A DNA stretch of 64,000 nt. It comes from Peribacillus simplex. GTDB taxonomy: Bacteria; Bacillota; Bacilli; Bacillales; DSM-1321. The notes below the pieces were generated by a model. That model was not told where the DNA came from, did not search any database, and saw only the letters and a list, made by a program, of their open reading frames with translations. Below are positions 1-9,111 of this stretch, in pieces. The stretch covers positions 1 through 64,000 of the forward strand of contig NZ_FTMX01000006.1 in the NCBI RefSeq assembly GCF_900156045.1. Direction: 5' to 3'. The position numbers were made by a program, and so were the translations under genes. The first letter of the stretch is position 1. Each line of letters opens with the position of its first letter.

Positions 1-95
<95 letters not shown>

Positions 96-106
96 AGGTT
101 TCATAT

Positions 107-182
107 GGAGGATTAGCTCAGCTGGGAGAGCATCTGCCTTACAAGCAGAGGGTCGGCGGTTCGATCCCGTCATCCTCCACCA
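107..182 (+). tRNA. tRNA-Val (TAC)
   Basis: A full cloverleaf can be drawn, with anticodon TAC in the loop CTTACAA and an encoded CCA end. It is the first of 21 tandem tRNA genes after the 5S gene. Confidence 0.96.
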
Positions 183-192
183 TTTTACACCT

Positions 193-268
<76 letters not shown>

Positions 269-288
269 TTTTAAGATAGTACAAGCAC

Positions 289-364
289 GAGCCATTAGCT
301 CAGTTGGTAGAGCATCTGACTTTTAATCAGAGGGTCGAAGGTTCGAATCCTTCATGGCTCACCA
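289..364 (+). tRNA. tRNA-Lys (TTT)
   Basis: Anticodon loop CTTTTAA gives TTT; acceptor GAGCCAT pairs with ATGGCTC; CCA is encoded. Confidence 0.96.
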
Positions 365-372
365 TTTTATAT

Positions 373-454
373 GCGGGTGTGGCGGAATTGGCAGACGCAC
401 CAGACTTAGGATCTGGCGCCGCAAGGCGTGGGGGTTCAAGTCCCTTCACCCGCA
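373..454 (+). tRNA. tRNA-Leu (TAG)
   Basis: Class II tRNA with a long variable arm. Anticodon loop CTTAGGA gives TAG. The gene ends CCCGCA followed by TCT, so CCA is not encoded and must be added by the CCA-adding enzyme. Confidence 0.94.
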
Positions 455-462
455 TCTTTCAT

Positions 463-537
463 GCGGAAGTAGTTCAGTGGTAGAATACAACCTTGCCAAG
501 GTTGGGGTCGCGGGTTCGAATCCCGTCTTCCGCTCCA
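463..537 (+). tRNA. tRNA-Gly (GCC)
   Basis: Anticodon loop TTGCCAA gives GCC; acceptor GCGGAAG pairs with CTTCCGC; CCA is encoded. Confidence 0.96.
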
Positions 538-549
538 CTTTTCGTATGT

Positions 550-638
550 GCCGGGGTGGCGGAACTGGCAGACGCACAGGACTTAAAATCCTGCGGTAGG
601 TGACTACCGTACCGGTTCGATTCCGGTCCTCGGCACCA
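550..638 (+). tRNA. tRNA-Leu (TAA)
   Basis: Class II tRNA with a long variable arm, anticodon loop CTTAAAA (TAA) and an encoded CCA. This is the second leucine acceptor in the cluster. Confidence 0.95.
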
Positions 639-647
639 TCATAATAT

Positions 648-724
648 GCGCCCGTAGCTCAATTGGATAGAGCATCTGACTACGAATCAGAAGGTTGTAG
701 GTTCGACTCCCGCCGGGCGCACCA
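648..724 (+). tRNA. tRNA-Arg (ACG)
   Basis: Anticodon loop CTACGAA gives ACG, normally deaminated to ICG. Acceptor GCGCCCG pairs with CGGGCGC; CCA is encoded. Confidence 0.95.
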
Positions 725-735
725 TGTTTTTATTG

Positions 736-812
736 CGGGAAGTAGCTCAGCTTGGTAGAGCACTTGGTTTGGGACCAAGGGGTCGCAGGTTCGAATCCTG
801 TCTTCCCGACCA
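736..812 (+). tRNA. tRNA-Pro (TGG)
   Basis: Anticodon loop TTTGGGA gives TGG; acceptor CGGGAAG pairs with CTTCCCG; CCA is encoded. Confidence 0.95.
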
Positions 813-829
813 CGTGATTTTTAATGAAT

Positions 830-905
830 GGGGCCTTAGCTCAGCTGGGAGAGCGCCTGCCTTGCACGCAGGAGGTCAGCGGTTCGATCCCGCTAGGCTC
901 CACCA
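830..905 (+). tRNA. tRNA-Ala (TGC)
   Basis: Anticodon loop CTTGCAC gives TGC. The acceptor arm carries G-T wobble pairs, including the G3-T70 identity position expected for alanine. CCA is encoded. Confidence 0.95.
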
Positions 906-933
906 TTTTTCAATCAGATACTTATATTATATT

Positions 934-1010
934 GGCGGTGTAGCTCAGCTGGCTAGAGCGTACGGTTCATACCCGTGAGGTCGGGGGTTCGATCCCCTCC
1001 GCCGCTACCA
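934..1010 (+). tRNA. tRNA-Met elongator (CAT)
   Basis: Anticodon loop TTCATAC gives CAT. The body matches my memory of the elongator methionine tRNA of B. subtilis trnB. The initiator hallmarks (C1-A72 mismatch, three G-C pairs below the loop) are absent. CCA is encoded. Confidence 0.9.
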
Positions 1011-1020
1011 ATAAATATAA

Positions 1021-1097
1021 GGACCTTTAGCTCAGCTGGTTAGAGCAGACGGCTCATAACCGTCCGGTCGTAGGTTCGAGTCCTACAAGGTCCACCA
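1021..1097 (+). tRNA. tRNA-Ile2 (CAT, lysidine type)
   Basis: The anticodon is written CAT but the body (acceptor GGACCTT with AAGGTCC) is that of the minor isoleucine tRNA. TilS converts its wobble C to lysidine so that it reads AUA. An automatic caller would probably label it Met. The assignment rests on similarity to the B. subtilis Ile2 sequence and its trnB position. Confidence 0.82.
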
Positions 1098-1118
1098 TAT
1101 TCACTTTTCAAAAGCCAT

Positions 1119-1211
1119 GGAGGTATACCCAAGTTCGGCTGAAGGGATCGGTCTTGAAAACCGACAGGGGAGTCAAATCCCGCGGGGGTTCGAATCCCTC
1201 TACCTCCTCCA
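1119..1211 (+). tRNA. tRNA-Ser (TGA)
   Basis: Class II tRNA with a large variable arm, anticodon loop CTTGAAA (TGA) and an encoded CCA. Confidence 0.95.
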
Positions 1212-1315
1212 TTTTTTAAAAAAAGCAGCAAGTTGTTTTGAAACACCCTTACATAAAGGATGCGGACGAAACGATATACACGAAAACTTGATGCGAATCG
1301 TTTCATTATTACCGT

Positions 1316-1389
<74 letters not shown>

Positions 1390-1395
1390 TTATTA

Positions 1396-1471
1396 GGTCC
1401 CGTGGTGTAGCGGTTAACATGCCTGCCTGTCACGCAGGAGATCGCGGGTTCGATTCCCGTCGGGACCGCCA
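1396..1471 (+). tRNA. tRNA-Asp (GTC)
   Basis: Anticodon loop CTGTCAC gives GTC; acceptor GGTCCCG pairs with CGGGACC; CCA is encoded. Confidence 0.95.
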
Positions 1472-1494
1472 TTCTTTAAATTGAATACATATGT

Positions 1495-1570
1495 GGCTCA
1501 GTAGCTCAGTCGGTAGAGCAAAGGACTGAAAATCCTTGTGTCGGCGGTTCGATTCCGTCCTGAGCCACCA
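1495..1570 (+). tRNA. tRNA-Phe (GAA)
   Basis: Anticodon loop CTGAAAA gives GAA; acceptor GGCTCAG pairs with CTGAGCC; CCA is encoded. Confidence 0.95.
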
Positions 1571-1586
1571 TATTATAAAAAATTAC

Positions 1587-1663
1587 GGCGATTGTGGCGA
1601 AGTGGTTAACGCACCTGATTGTGGTTCAGGCATTCGTGGGTTCGATTCCCATCAGTCGCCCCA
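1587..1663 (+). tRNA. tRNA-His (GTG)
   Basis: Anticodon loop TTGTGGT gives GTG. An encoded extra 5' G at position 1587 faces discriminator C73, the histidine identity feature. CCA is encoded. Confidence 0.94.
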
Positions 1664-1667
1664 TTTC

Positions 1668-1741
1668 GCGGGTGTAGTTTAGTGGTAAAACCTCAGCCTT
1701 CCAAGCTGATGATGAGGGTTCGATTCCCTTCACCCGCTCCA
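1668..1741 (+). tRNA. tRNA-Gly (TCC)
   Basis: Anticodon loop CTTCCAA gives TCC; acceptor GCGGGTG pairs with CACCCGC; CCA is encoded. Only four bases separate it from tRNA-His. Confidence 0.95.
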
Positions 1742-1746
1742 AATAT

Positions 1747-1823
<77 letters not shown>

Positions 1824-1833
1824 TATTCATTGT

Positions 1834-1908
1834 TCCGCAGTAGCTCAGTGGTAGAGCATTCGGCTGTTAACCGAACGGTCGTAGGTTCGAGTCCTACCTG
1901 CGGAGCCA
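1834..1908 (+). tRNA. tRNA-Asn (GTT)
   Basis: Anticodon loop CTGTTAA gives GTT; acceptor TCCGCAG pairs with CTGCGGA; CCA is encoded. Confidence 0.95.
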
Positions 1909-1909
1909 T

Positions 1910-2000
1910 GGGGAAGTACTCAAGAGGCTGAAGAGGCGCCCCTGCTAAGGGTGTAGGTCGCGCGAGCGGCGCGAGGGTTCAAATCCCTCCTTCTCCGCCA
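1910..2000 (+). tRNA. tRNA-Ser (GCT)
   Basis: Class II tRNA with a long GC-rich variable arm, anticodon GCT and an encoded CCA. It starts one base after the CCA of tRNA-Asn. Confidence 0.94.
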
Positions 2001-2003
2001 GTT

Positions 2004-2075
2004 GGCCCGTTGGTCAAGCGGTTAAGACACCGCCCTTTCACGGCGGTAACACGGGTTCGAATCCCGTACGGGTCA
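2004..2075 (+). tRNA. tRNA-Glu (TTC)
   Basis: Anticodon loop CTTTCAC gives TTC. The acceptor ends GGGTC-A followed by TAAC, so CCA is not encoded. It is the last gene of the cluster. Confidence 0.92.
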
Positions 2076-2086
2076 TAACAAAAAAG

Positions 2087-2117
2087 GAAGCATACATTCA
2101 TGTATGCTTCTTTTTTT
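2087..2117 (+). terminator. Terminator of the rrn-tRNA operon
   Basis: An 11-bp perfect stem (GAAGCATACAT with ATGTATGCTTC, 2-base loop) is followed by a run of T. It lies 11 bases after tRNA-Glu and ends at the stop codon of the convergent yteA gene, so it may serve both strands. Confidence 0.88.
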
Positions 2118-2866
2118 CATTTCTTTTCATTGATATAACTATCTTTTTGTTTATAGGGAATGTCTCCAAGATTGGATTCTATATTTTCTTCCACCAGTGT
2201 ATCTTCAAATTCCTTTTGCTTTTTGTTCGTTATATTCACTCTATTTTTTCCTTCGATATCATTTGCGGCATATCCTTCATAGTCTTCAGGAAACCCGTTC
2301 GTTTCATCCTCGGTTTTATAAAGATCATTATAATTGTCATGATCGCCTGTGTAATCGGATGGTGTTTCGGATGTACCGAATTTGGCAACTTCACCAAAGC
2401 TATCTTCTTTATCCACCATTTCGATTCCATGACGATTTTCAAAATGATCACCCTTGGAAGGAATTAGTATATCCTCTTCCACAGGCCGGTCTTGTAAAAG
2501 TGGCCGTTCTGGGGCGTGCTCGACACAGTAGAGGGTACTTGGGATCGCTTCAAGCCTCTCGATAGGGATTTCCCTATTGCAGGTTTTACAATGGCCATAC
2601 GAACCTTCTTCCATGGCTTTCAAAGCTTCATCGATTTTCTCCATTTCGGAATGTGCGTGCTCATCGAGTGCTTGATTCCGTTCCATCTCGAATAATTCGG
2701 TTCCTAGGTCAGTGGGATGATTATCATAGGATGATAATTCCCCTACGGATTCGGTCTGGCTTTTATCCAGAACGGATTGTTCATCATTTTGAATTCTATT
2801 ACTTAGCTCATTCTTTTCCTGGAGCAGTTCTTTTTTGAATTTTTGCGTTTGTTGTTTCGTTGCCAT
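2117..2866 (-). CDS. yteA: YteA family DksA/TraR-type zinc-finger protein
   Basis: A 249-residue protein with a charged N-terminal coiled-coil region (about residues 5-90), then a DksA/TraR-type finger whose metal ligands I read as Cys93, Cys96, Cys114 and His117. The fourth ligand is His, as I recall for YteA proteins, not the Cys of classical DksA. The tail from about 120 to 249 is acidic and low in complexity. By family analogy it could contact RNA polymerase; YteA itself has no firmly known role, although sporulation links are reported for relatives. AAGGAGTG lies 9 bases before the ATG. It sits next to the tRNA cluster and menA, as in B. subtilis. Confidence 0.88.
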   Translation of the reverse strand: MATKQQTQKFKKELLQEKNELSNRIQNDEQSVLDKSQTESVGELSSYDNHPTDLGTELFEMERNQALDEHAHSEMEKIDEALKAMEEGSYGHCKTCNREIPIERLEAIPSTLYCVEHAPERPLLQDRPVEEDILIPSKGDHFENRHGIEMVDKEDSFGEVAKFGTSETPSDYTGDHDNYNDLYKTEDETNGFPEDYEGYAANDIEGKNRVNITNKKQKEFEDTLVEENIESNLGDIPYKQKDSYINEKK

Positions 2867-2974
2867 ATCGGATTCACTCCTTCTAAAGTCTAAATATCAT
2901 TTTATATTGGTAAGATGGTTGTATTATCTATTACCCGATTCGGGGGATAGGAAAACAATATGGAACGGATGATA

Positions 2975-3007
2975 GAAAAAAAGGACTGAGCGGATGAGCT
3001 CAGTCCT
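2975..3007 (-). terminator. Terminator downstream of menA
   Basis: A 9-bp stem (AGGACTGAG with CTCAGTCCT) with an 8-base loop. On the minus strand it is followed by seven T. It lies just after the menA stop codon. Confidence 0.85.
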
Positions 3008-3013
3008 CGGAGG

Positions 3014-3934
3014 TTATATAAGATAGCTGATGAATAATCCAATGGCCATGAGTAAGCCAAAGAATGTGTTTGTTTGGGCCGTGGCTTTCATTGCTGGCAC
3101 CATCGTGATCGGCTGCGTTTTACCTACGAAGCCTTTGATTGCGGCCATGGCTTTCGGGATGCTTAGGAAGGCAAGGAGGATCCACGCCGTTACGCTTCCG
3201 GTAAGGACTAGCCCAACTAGCCATAGGTAAGAGAAGGCGAACATGATTGCCATGAATGTCAGGGCGTTTTTCCGACCCATGACTACTGGCATCGTTTTGC
3301 GGCCATGTGCCTTATCTCCGTCATGGTCACGCAGGTTATTGGATAAGTTGATCAACCCGACCAATATTCCACTTGGAATGGCAATTAAGATGGCTGTTGA
3401 AGAAACATCACCGGTTTGAATGAAATAGGCGATCAGGATTATCAAAAAGCCCATGAACAATCCAGAAAAAAGTTCCCCGAATGGTGTATATGAAATGGGC
3501 AGGGGGCCGCCTGTATAAAGATAGCCGACAAGCATGCAAACGAGTCCTACTGCAGCAAGCCACCAAGATGATGCGGCACAGATATAGATTCCAATTATCA
3601 AGGCGATGGCATACATGCCAAGGGCCAAGTTCATGATTAGTTTGGGGGTCATCCCATGACGGACGATCCCGCCGCCGATGCCTACGGATTCCTCCGTATC
3701 CAAACCTCTCTTGAAATCATAGTATTCATTGAATAAATTGGTTGCAGCTTGAATCAGGATACTTGCAATCATCATGGCAGCGAATAATAACCAATTCACT
3801 CCATCTTCCAAAAGTGCAATAACAGTTCCAAGCAAGACTGGGACAAAAGCTGCGGTTAGTGTATGTGGACGAATTAACTCCCACCAAATTTTCCAGGTCC
3901 GTTTAAGGGGAAGTCCGTCGTATTCTGTTTGCAT
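3014..3934 (-). CDS. menA: 1,4-dihydroxy-2-naphthoate polyprenyltransferase
   Basis: A UbiA-superfamily integral membrane enzyme that joins a polyprenyl diphosphate to 1,4-dihydroxy-2-naphthoate, the membrane step of menaquinone synthesis. The two aspartate-rich motifs are visible: NEYYDFKRGLD near residue 70 and NNLRDHDGDKAHGR near 190. Hydrophobic helices fill the rest. I start at the ATG at 3934 (306 residues), because GAGGAGAG lies 5-6 bases before it and MQTEYDGLP matches a typical N-terminus. The longer reading frame reaching 4000 has no ribosome site. It is separate from and divergent to the soluble men operon, as in B. subtilis. Confidence 0.93.
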   Translation of the reverse strand: MQTEYDGLPLKRTWKIWWELIRPHTLTAAFVPVLLGTVIALLEDGVNWLLFAAMMIASILIQAATNLFNEYYDFKRGLDTEESVGIGGGIVRHGMTPKLIMNLALGMYAIALIIGIYICAASSWWLAAVGLVCMLVGYLYTGGPLPISYTPFGELFSGLFMGFLIILIAYFIQTGDVSSTAILIAIPSGILVGLINLSNNLRDHDGDKAHGRKTMPVVMGRKNALTFMAIMFAFSYLWLVGLVLTGSVTAWILLAFLSIPKAMAAIKGFVGKTQPITMVPAMKATAQTNTFFGLLMAIGLFISYLI

Positions 3935-4157
3935 TATTTCTCTCCTCAAAATCATTATTGGTTCTCTCGAAATTATAACAAATATTGAAATGTTGCACAA
4001 AAGGTTATCCTAATAAATGCAGGAAAAGTGGGCAAGGGTGATATTTGGAATTCATGGATGATGCATTTCCAGAATCAAGGATATTTCTCTGCATTCGCTA
4101 AGATTCATATAATAAGGAAAAAAGCAGGAAAGAATCGGACGGTAAAGGGGCGTTTTA

Positions 4158-4187
4158 TTGACATGAGGTTCAAGGGAGGTGTATCTT
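4158..4187 (+). promoter_or_regulatory. Candidate sigma-A promoter of the men operon
   Basis: TTGACA at 4158-4163 is followed after 18 bp by TATCTT (4182-4187). The pair lies about 46 bases before the menF start. The -35 box is perfect; the -10 box is weaker (4 of 6) and the spacer is one base long. Confidence 0.5.
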
Positions 4188-4233
4188 TAAATAGGTTAAA
4201 AAGCTTTTAAAATGTACATTTGGGGGGATTTTT

Positions 4234-5643
4234 TTGGCTATCTCAGAGGAAACTGAACAGTTTCAGGGACTGGCTTCAGCTATACAAAAGGCGAAGGACT
4301 TGAATGATCAAGTTCTATTCAGTCATATTAAGAAAGTTAATTGCAACAACCCCCTTTCATTTTATCAAGCTGGAAGAGAACGGTACGCGGGTGAACGCTT
4401 TTTCTGGGAGGACCCTGCAAAGGAAATAACCATCACCGGTTTAGGCAATGTTAAGAAACTCAAAGCGGCATCGAATGCCGAACGTTATAGAGAAGTCGAA
4501 AAGAGCTGGATCAAATTGCAGAATACTGCTGTCAAAACAGGAGTGACCGATGTGGAAGCGACAGGTCCTTTACTGTTTGGAGGCTTTTCGTTTGATTATG
4601 AAACGGACAGTACGCTCCTGTGGAACCAGTTCGGGGACAACCTGTTTTATATACCTGCCTTCATGCTGTCAATAGTGGGGAAACAAGCTTACTTAACGAC
4701 AAACTTACTTTGTTCGCCTGATGATTCAGAAAAACTCTTCATAGATATGATAAATGAACGGGAAGCTTTTCTTTTAGAAGGCTTGGATGGCAATGGATCG
4801 GCTGCAAATTCCCTGGTTATGCAGAGGGAAGTCGAACCTGAGGAATGGAAGCGGACGGTCGAAGAGGCTGTTCAGGAAATCAAGACGACAGATCTCGACA
4901 AGATCGTTTTGGCAAGGGAGCTTCGACTTGTTTTTGAACGTTCCATCGATTCAGGGAAAGTGCTTGAACAATTGATTGCAGAGCAGCCATTAAGCTATAT
5001 TTTCAGTTTGGAGGCTGGAGGTGACTGTTTTGTAGGTGCCACCCCTGAACGTTTAATTAAGAAACAGGGAAATGAAGTTTTTTCAACCTGTCTTGCCGGA
5101 TCGATGGGACGAGGGAAAGATGAGCAGGAAGATGTTTGTCTTGGTGAAGAATTGCTTCATGACCAAAAGAATTTACAAGAGCATGAATATGTCGTGTCGA
5201 TGATATCCAATGCTTTTGATTCTGTATGCGAAAAGGTGATGGTTCCGGCACAACCGACGCTTATGAAAAACCGTCATATCCAGCATCTGTACACACCTGT
5301 CCGCGGTATATCCAAGGAAGATGTCACGATTTTTGAATTCGTCGAGAACCTCCATCCAACACCTGCCATGGGCGGACTTCCAAAAGAAAAGGCTGTTGTC
5401 CGGATTCGGGAAATGGAAGGTCTTGAACGAGGCTTTTATGCGGGTCCTTTAGGTTGGGTGGATACGTATGGAAACGGGGAATTCGCTGTAGGGATACGTT
5501 CTGCCCTATTACAGAATAATGAGGCATCCCTCTTTGCCGGATGCGGGGTAGTCGAAGATTCGACTCCCGAAAGTGAATTCAGGGAAACAGGGATTAAATT
5601 CAATCCGATGTTAAGTGCTTTAGGAGGAAATCTTAATGAATGA
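4234..5643 (+). CDS. menF: Isochorismate synthase
   Basis: Converts chorismate to isochorismate, the first committed step of menaquinone synthesis. It has 469 residues, the usual size. The C-terminal half is the chorismate-binding fold: KIVLARE, a GATPE motif, HEYVVSMI, the HLYTPVRG stretch and a HPTPAMGG motif, ending with the GCGVVEDSTPESEF segment typical of the family. The start is TTG at 4234, with GGGGGG 6 bases upstream. Its stop overlaps the menD start by 8 bases, so translation is probably coupled. The MenF assignment over a siderophore DhbC-type enzyme rests on the men context. Confidence 0.94.
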   Translation: MAISEETEQFQGLASAIQKAKDLNDQVLFSHIKKVNCNNPLSFYQAGRERYAGERFFWEDPAKEITITGLGNVKKLKAASNAERYREVEKSWIKLQNTAVKTGVTDVEATGPLLFGGFSFDYETDSTLLWNQFGDNLFYIPAFMLSIVGKQAYLTTNLLCSPDDSEKLFIDMINEREAFLLEGLDGNGSAANSLVMQREVEPEEWKRTVEEAVQEIKTTDLDKIVLARELRLVFERSIDSGKVLEQLIAEQPLSYIFSLEAGGDCFVGATPERLIKKQGNEVFSTCLAGSMGRGKDEQEDVCLGEELLHDQKNLQEHEYVVSMISNAFDSVCEKVMVPAQPTLMKNRHIQHLYTPVRGISKEDVTIFEFVENLHPTPAMGGLPKEKAVVRIREMEGLERGFYAGPLGWVDTYGNGEFAVGIRSALLQNNEASLFAGCGVVEDSTPESEFRETGIKFNPMLSALGGNLNE

Positions 5644-7387
5644 CCGAGATGCATTGACAGCGTATGCTGCTTCATTCGTCGATGAGCTGGCACAAAATGA
5701 GGTGAAGCATGTGGTGGTGAGCCCAGGTTCACGATCCACGCCCCTAGCTTTGTTGCTGGTGGAACATCCTGATATCGAGATTCATATTAATGTGGATGAG
5801 CGTTCGGCTGCTTTTTTTGCCCTTGGTTTGGCTAAGGCCTTAAAAGAACCTGTCGGACTTCTTTGTACGTCCGGTACAGCCGCAGCAAACTATTATCCAG
5901 CCGTCATTGAGGCTTTCTATTCAAGAGTGCCGCTTATTGTACTTACCGCTGACCGCCCGCATGAATTGCGTGATGTCGGAGCCCCGCAGGCGATCGATCA
6001 GATACATCTTTACGGGAGACATGTAAAATGGTTTGTCGAAATGGCACTTCCTGAAAGCACGGATGGGATGATGCGGTATGCCAGAACGGTCGGTGCAAGG
6101 GCAGTGGCTACAGCGGCAGCTGAACCTGCAGGGCCTGTACATTTGAATTTCCCGCTTCGTGAACCATTGATTCCGGATCTGGAGAAAGCAAAGGAGTACA
6201 GGCAAAATAAAATGACGCCTGCAGTGTTGATTGACAGTGGAGAACGGTTACTGTCCGCATCACAAATAGAAGCTGTAGCAACTACATTGTCACAAGCTAA
6301 GCAAGGTATGATTGTATGTGGAGAATTACCGTATCCGGAGATGAAGGAAGCCATCGTCGCATTAGCGGAAAAACTTGCTTTTCCTATACTGGCTGATCCC
6401 CTTTCCCAGTTAAGGAGCGGAAGTCACGGCAAAGCCGTCATAATTGATGCGTATGATACGTTTCTACGCGATGAGACGGCAAAAGCGGCTTTCAGGCCGG
6501 AAGTGATCTTGCGTTTCGGGGCAATGCCTGTTTCTAAACCCTTATTGTTATTCATGAAAAACCAAAAACAGGCAATCACTTTGGTCGTCGATGGCGGAGC
6601 AGGCTGGCGTGAACCTGCCGGATTGGCAGCGAATATGATTTACAGCGAAGAGAAAGATTTTTGTTTAAAAATTGCTGATAAAATTATTTCTTCCCCTGAT
6701 GATGATTGGCTTCGTTTATGGCAGACCGTCAACGGAGCGACGAAGGATGCCCTGGCCTCCGTCAGGGATGAATCGGAGTTAAGTGAAGGAAAGCTGTTCG
6801 CCCTGCTTACTGATATGATGCCATTGGAATCGACGCTGTTTGTCGGGAATAGCATGCCTATACGTGATTTGGATACTTTCTTTTTGAATAATGGAAAAGG
6901 AATCAAAACCATGGCAAATCGAGGTGCGAACGGGATCGATGGTGTCGTTTCCACTGCTCTTGGCGTAAGCACGGTATCAAAAAATACAGTGCTGGCAATC
7001 GGGGATTTAAGCTTTTTCCATGATATGAATGGCTTGCTTGCGGCAAAACTTCAAAAACAAAATATCACGATATTGCTGGTTAATAATGATGGCGGCGGCA
7101 TATTCTCCTTCTTGCCGCAGGCGAATGAGAGGGAACATTTCGAAACGCTATTCGGCACGCCTCATGGGCTTGATTTTTCCCATACTTCACAGCTTTATGG
7201 CGGTAAATACAGCAAGGTCCAAAGTTGGGATGAGTTTGAGAAGGTATTTACGGAGTCATTTGAAATTCAAGGTCTGAAAATCATCGAAGTACCGACAGAA
7301 AGAGAGTCCAATTTACAAAAGCATCGAAATTTGTGGAGCTTTGTTTCCCAGGAAATAAAAATGGTGTTAGACAGGGAAATATCATGA
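5636..7387 (+). CDS. menD: SEPHCHC synthase (MenD)
   Basis: A thiamine-diphosphate enzyme that adds the succinic semialdehyde unit from 2-oxoglutarate to isochorismate, giving 2-succinyl-5-enolpyruvyl-6-hydroxy-3-cyclohexene-1-carboxylate. The 583-residue length is normal. The N-terminal PYR domain begins AYAASFVDELAQNEVKH with the SPGSRSTPL motif. The C-terminal domain carries GDLSFFHDMNG and NNDGGGIFSFLP, the diphosphate/Mg binding region. TAGGAGG precedes the ATG, which lies inside the end of menF; the stop overlaps the menH ATG (ATGA). Confidence 0.96.
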   Translation: MNDRDALTAYAASFVDELAQNEVKHVVVSPGSRSTPLALLLVEHPDIEIHINVDERSAAFFALGLAKALKEPVGLLCTSGTAAANYYPAVIEAFYSRVPLIVLTADRPHELRDVGAPQAIDQIHLYGRHVKWFVEMALPESTDGMMRYARTVGARAVATAAAEPAGPVHLNFPLREPLIPDLEKAKEYRQNKMTPAVLIDSGERLLSASQIEAVATTLSQAKQGMIVCGELPYPEMKEAIVALAEKLAFPILADPLSQLRSGSHGKAVIIDAYDTFLRDETAKAAFRPEVILRFGAMPVSKPLLLFMKNQKQAITLVVDGGAGWREPAGLAANMIYSEEKDFCLKIADKIISSPDDDWLRLWQTVNGATKDALASVRDESELSEGKLFALLTDMMPLESTLFVGNSMPIRDLDTFFLNNGKGIKTMANRGANGIDGVVSTALGVSTVSKNTVLAIGDLSFFHDMNGLLAAKLQKQNITILLVNNDGGGIFSFLPQANEREHFETLFGTPHGLDFSHTSQLYGGKYSKVQSWDEFEKVFTESFEIQGLKIIEVPTERESNLQKHRNLWSFVSQEIKMVLDREIS

Positions 7388-8205
7388 ATATTGTCAGCAA
7401 GGATGTCAATTATGCTGTTGAAATAACGGGAAATGGGGATCCTCTTGTACTTTTACATGGATTTACGGGAAATCGGGATACATGGAAATTCCTCATTCCG
7501 CTACTGAGTGACAGGTTCACCATGATAATGGTTGACATCATCGGTCATGGCATGTCTGCGTCACCAGCCGATCATCGAAGGTATGACATGGAGCGTGTGG
7601 CTGAGGATATCAAGTATATTTTGGATGTGTTACATTTCCCGAAAGCCCATATCCTTGGATACTCGATGGGCGGAAGGCTCGGATTGGGATTTGCCTGTTT
7701 GTATCCCGAGTATGTTGATACACTGATATTGGAGAGCGCTTCACCAGGCCTTTTAACAGAAGGGGAACGGGAAATCCGAAGGGAAAATGATAGGAAGCTT
7801 GCCGAACGGATTCTTGTAAATGGCATGGAAGCGTTTGTGGATAAATGGGAAAACATCCCGCTGTTTGAAAGTCAAAAACGGCTGTCGTCCAAAACCAGGT
7901 CGGCCATTCGGGAGCAGCGATTGGCAAATGATCCTGCCGGCCTTTCCAATAGCCTTCTTGGTATGGGGACAGGCAGTCAGGCATCATATTGGGAACAATT
8001 GCAAACTCTTGATTTCCCTGTACTCCTTGTAACCGGTGAACTTGACCGTAAATTTTGTGACATTGCAGACTCCATGAAGAGAAAGCTGAAGCGGGCCGAA
8101 TGGAAAATAATAAATGATGCGGGACATGCGATTCATGTGGAAGTTGGAGAAAAGTTTGGTAAAATAATAAGTGAGTTTTTAAAGCGAAATAAAGGGAGGA
8201 ATTAA
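7384..8205 (+). CDS. menH: SHCHC synthase (MenH), alpha/beta hydrolase
   Basis: Removes pyruvate from SEPHCHC to give 2-succinyl-6-hydroxy-2,4-cyclohexadiene-1-carboxylate. The 273-residue alpha/beta-hydrolase fold shows HGFTGN near residue 25, the nucleophile elbow GYSMGG near 98, a late Asp in TGELDRKF and the His in [10 protein letters not shown] chose ATG 7384, which forms an ATGA overlap with the menD stop and follows AGGG; the frame is open further upstream inside menD but that gives no ribosome site. The fold alone fits many esterases; the operon position makes MenH very likely. Confidence 0.93.
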   Translation: MNIVSKDVNYAVEITGNGDPLVLLHGFTGNRDTWKFLIPLLSDRFTMIMVDIIGHGMSASPADHRRYDMERVAEDIKYILDVLHFPKAHILGYSMGGRLGLGFACLYPEYVDTLILESASPGLLTEGEREIRRENDRKLAERILVNGMEAFVDKWENIPLFESQKRLSSKTRSAIREQRLANDPAGLSNSLLGMGTGSQASYWEQLQTLDFPVLLVTGELDRKFCDIADSMKRKLKRAEWKIINDAGHAIHVEVGEKFGKIISEFLKRNKGRN

Positions 8206-8206
8206 G

Positions 8207-9025
8207 ATGACGATACAATGGGAAACAATACGTGAGTATGATGAAATTCTGTATGAAAAATATAACGGGATTGCAAAAGTGTCCATCAACCGACCACATG
8301 TACATAATGCATTCACGCCAAAAACGACTGCTGAAATGATTGATGCATTCGCAAGGGCGCGTGATGATTCAAGCATTGGTGTCATTATTTTAACAGGTGT
8401 AGGCGGCAAAGCATTCTGTTCAGGCGGAGATCAAAAAGTACGCGGAAATGGCGGATATGTAGGTGAAGATAACATTCCGCGTCTAAATGTTCTTGACTTG
8501 CAACGTTTGATCCGCGTAATTCCAAAACCGGTCGTAGCCATGGTTGCAGGATATGCAATTGGTGGCGGTAATGTCTTGAACGTGGTATGTGACTTGACGA
8601 TCGCTGCTGACAATGCAATTTTCGGACAAACTGGACCGAATGTAGGAAGCTTTGATGCTGGTTATGGTTCTGGCTACCTTGCACGTATCGTGGGTCATAA
8701 AAAGGCGCGCGAAATCTGGTACCTATGCCGTCAATACAATGCACAGGAAGCATTGGATATGGGATTGGTCAACACGGTTGTACCTTTGGACGAATTGGAA
8801 ACGGAAACGGTTAAATGGTGTGAAGAAATGCTTGAGAAGAGCCCGACTGCACTTCGTTTCTTGAAAGCGGCAATGAACGCTGATACGGATGGCCTTGCAG
8901 GTCTTCAACAATTGGCTGGTGACGCTACACTTTTATACTATACAACAGAAGAAGCAAAAGAAGGCCGCGATGCATTCAAAGAAAAACGCACTCCGGACTT
9001 TGGGCAATTCCCTCGTTTCCCTTAA
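8207..9025 (+). CDS. menB: 1,4-dihydroxy-2-naphthoyl-CoA synthase
   Basis: A crotonase-fold enzyme that cyclises o-succinylbenzoyl-CoA to 1,4-dihydroxy-2-naphthoyl-CoA. The 272 residues begin with the MenB-typical N-terminus ([20 protein letters not shown]) and contain the oxyanion motif [11 protein letters not shown], then [17 protein letters not shown], and end [11 protein letters not shown] as in other Bacillus MenB proteins. GGGAGG lies 9 bases before the ATG. The gene follows menH with one base between, and 86 bases separate it from menE. Confidence 0.97.
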   Translation: MTIQWETIREYDEILYEKYNGIAKVSINRPHVHNAFTPKTTAEMIDAFARARDDSSIGVIILTGVGGKAFCSGGDQKVRGNGGYVGEDNIPRLNVLDLQRLIRVIPKPVVAMVAGYAIGGGNVLNVVCDLTIAADNAIFGQTGPNVGSFDAGYGSGYLARIVGHKKAREIWYLCRQYNAQEALDMGLVNTVVPLDELETETVKWCEEMLEKSPTALRFLKAAMNADTDGLAGLQQLAGDATLLYYTTEEAKEGRDAFKEKRTPDFGQFPRFP

Positions 9026-9111
9026 TGAAACGCGTGAATCGATGAGACTGACAGCTTGGCGGAAAATCGCCGGGCTGTTTTCTATATCAAAATGGAAGAG
9101 GGTAAGCAGCA

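Noticed and set aside
4028-4210. 60-codon frame upstream of menF
   Set aside because: There is no ribosome site, it overlaps the likely men promoter, and composition is not protein-like.
7610-8305. 231-codon minus-strand frame over menH
   Set aside because: It lies opposite menH and the start of menB, which have clear motifs; its protein is rich in His, Pro and Cys as expected from an antisense shadow.
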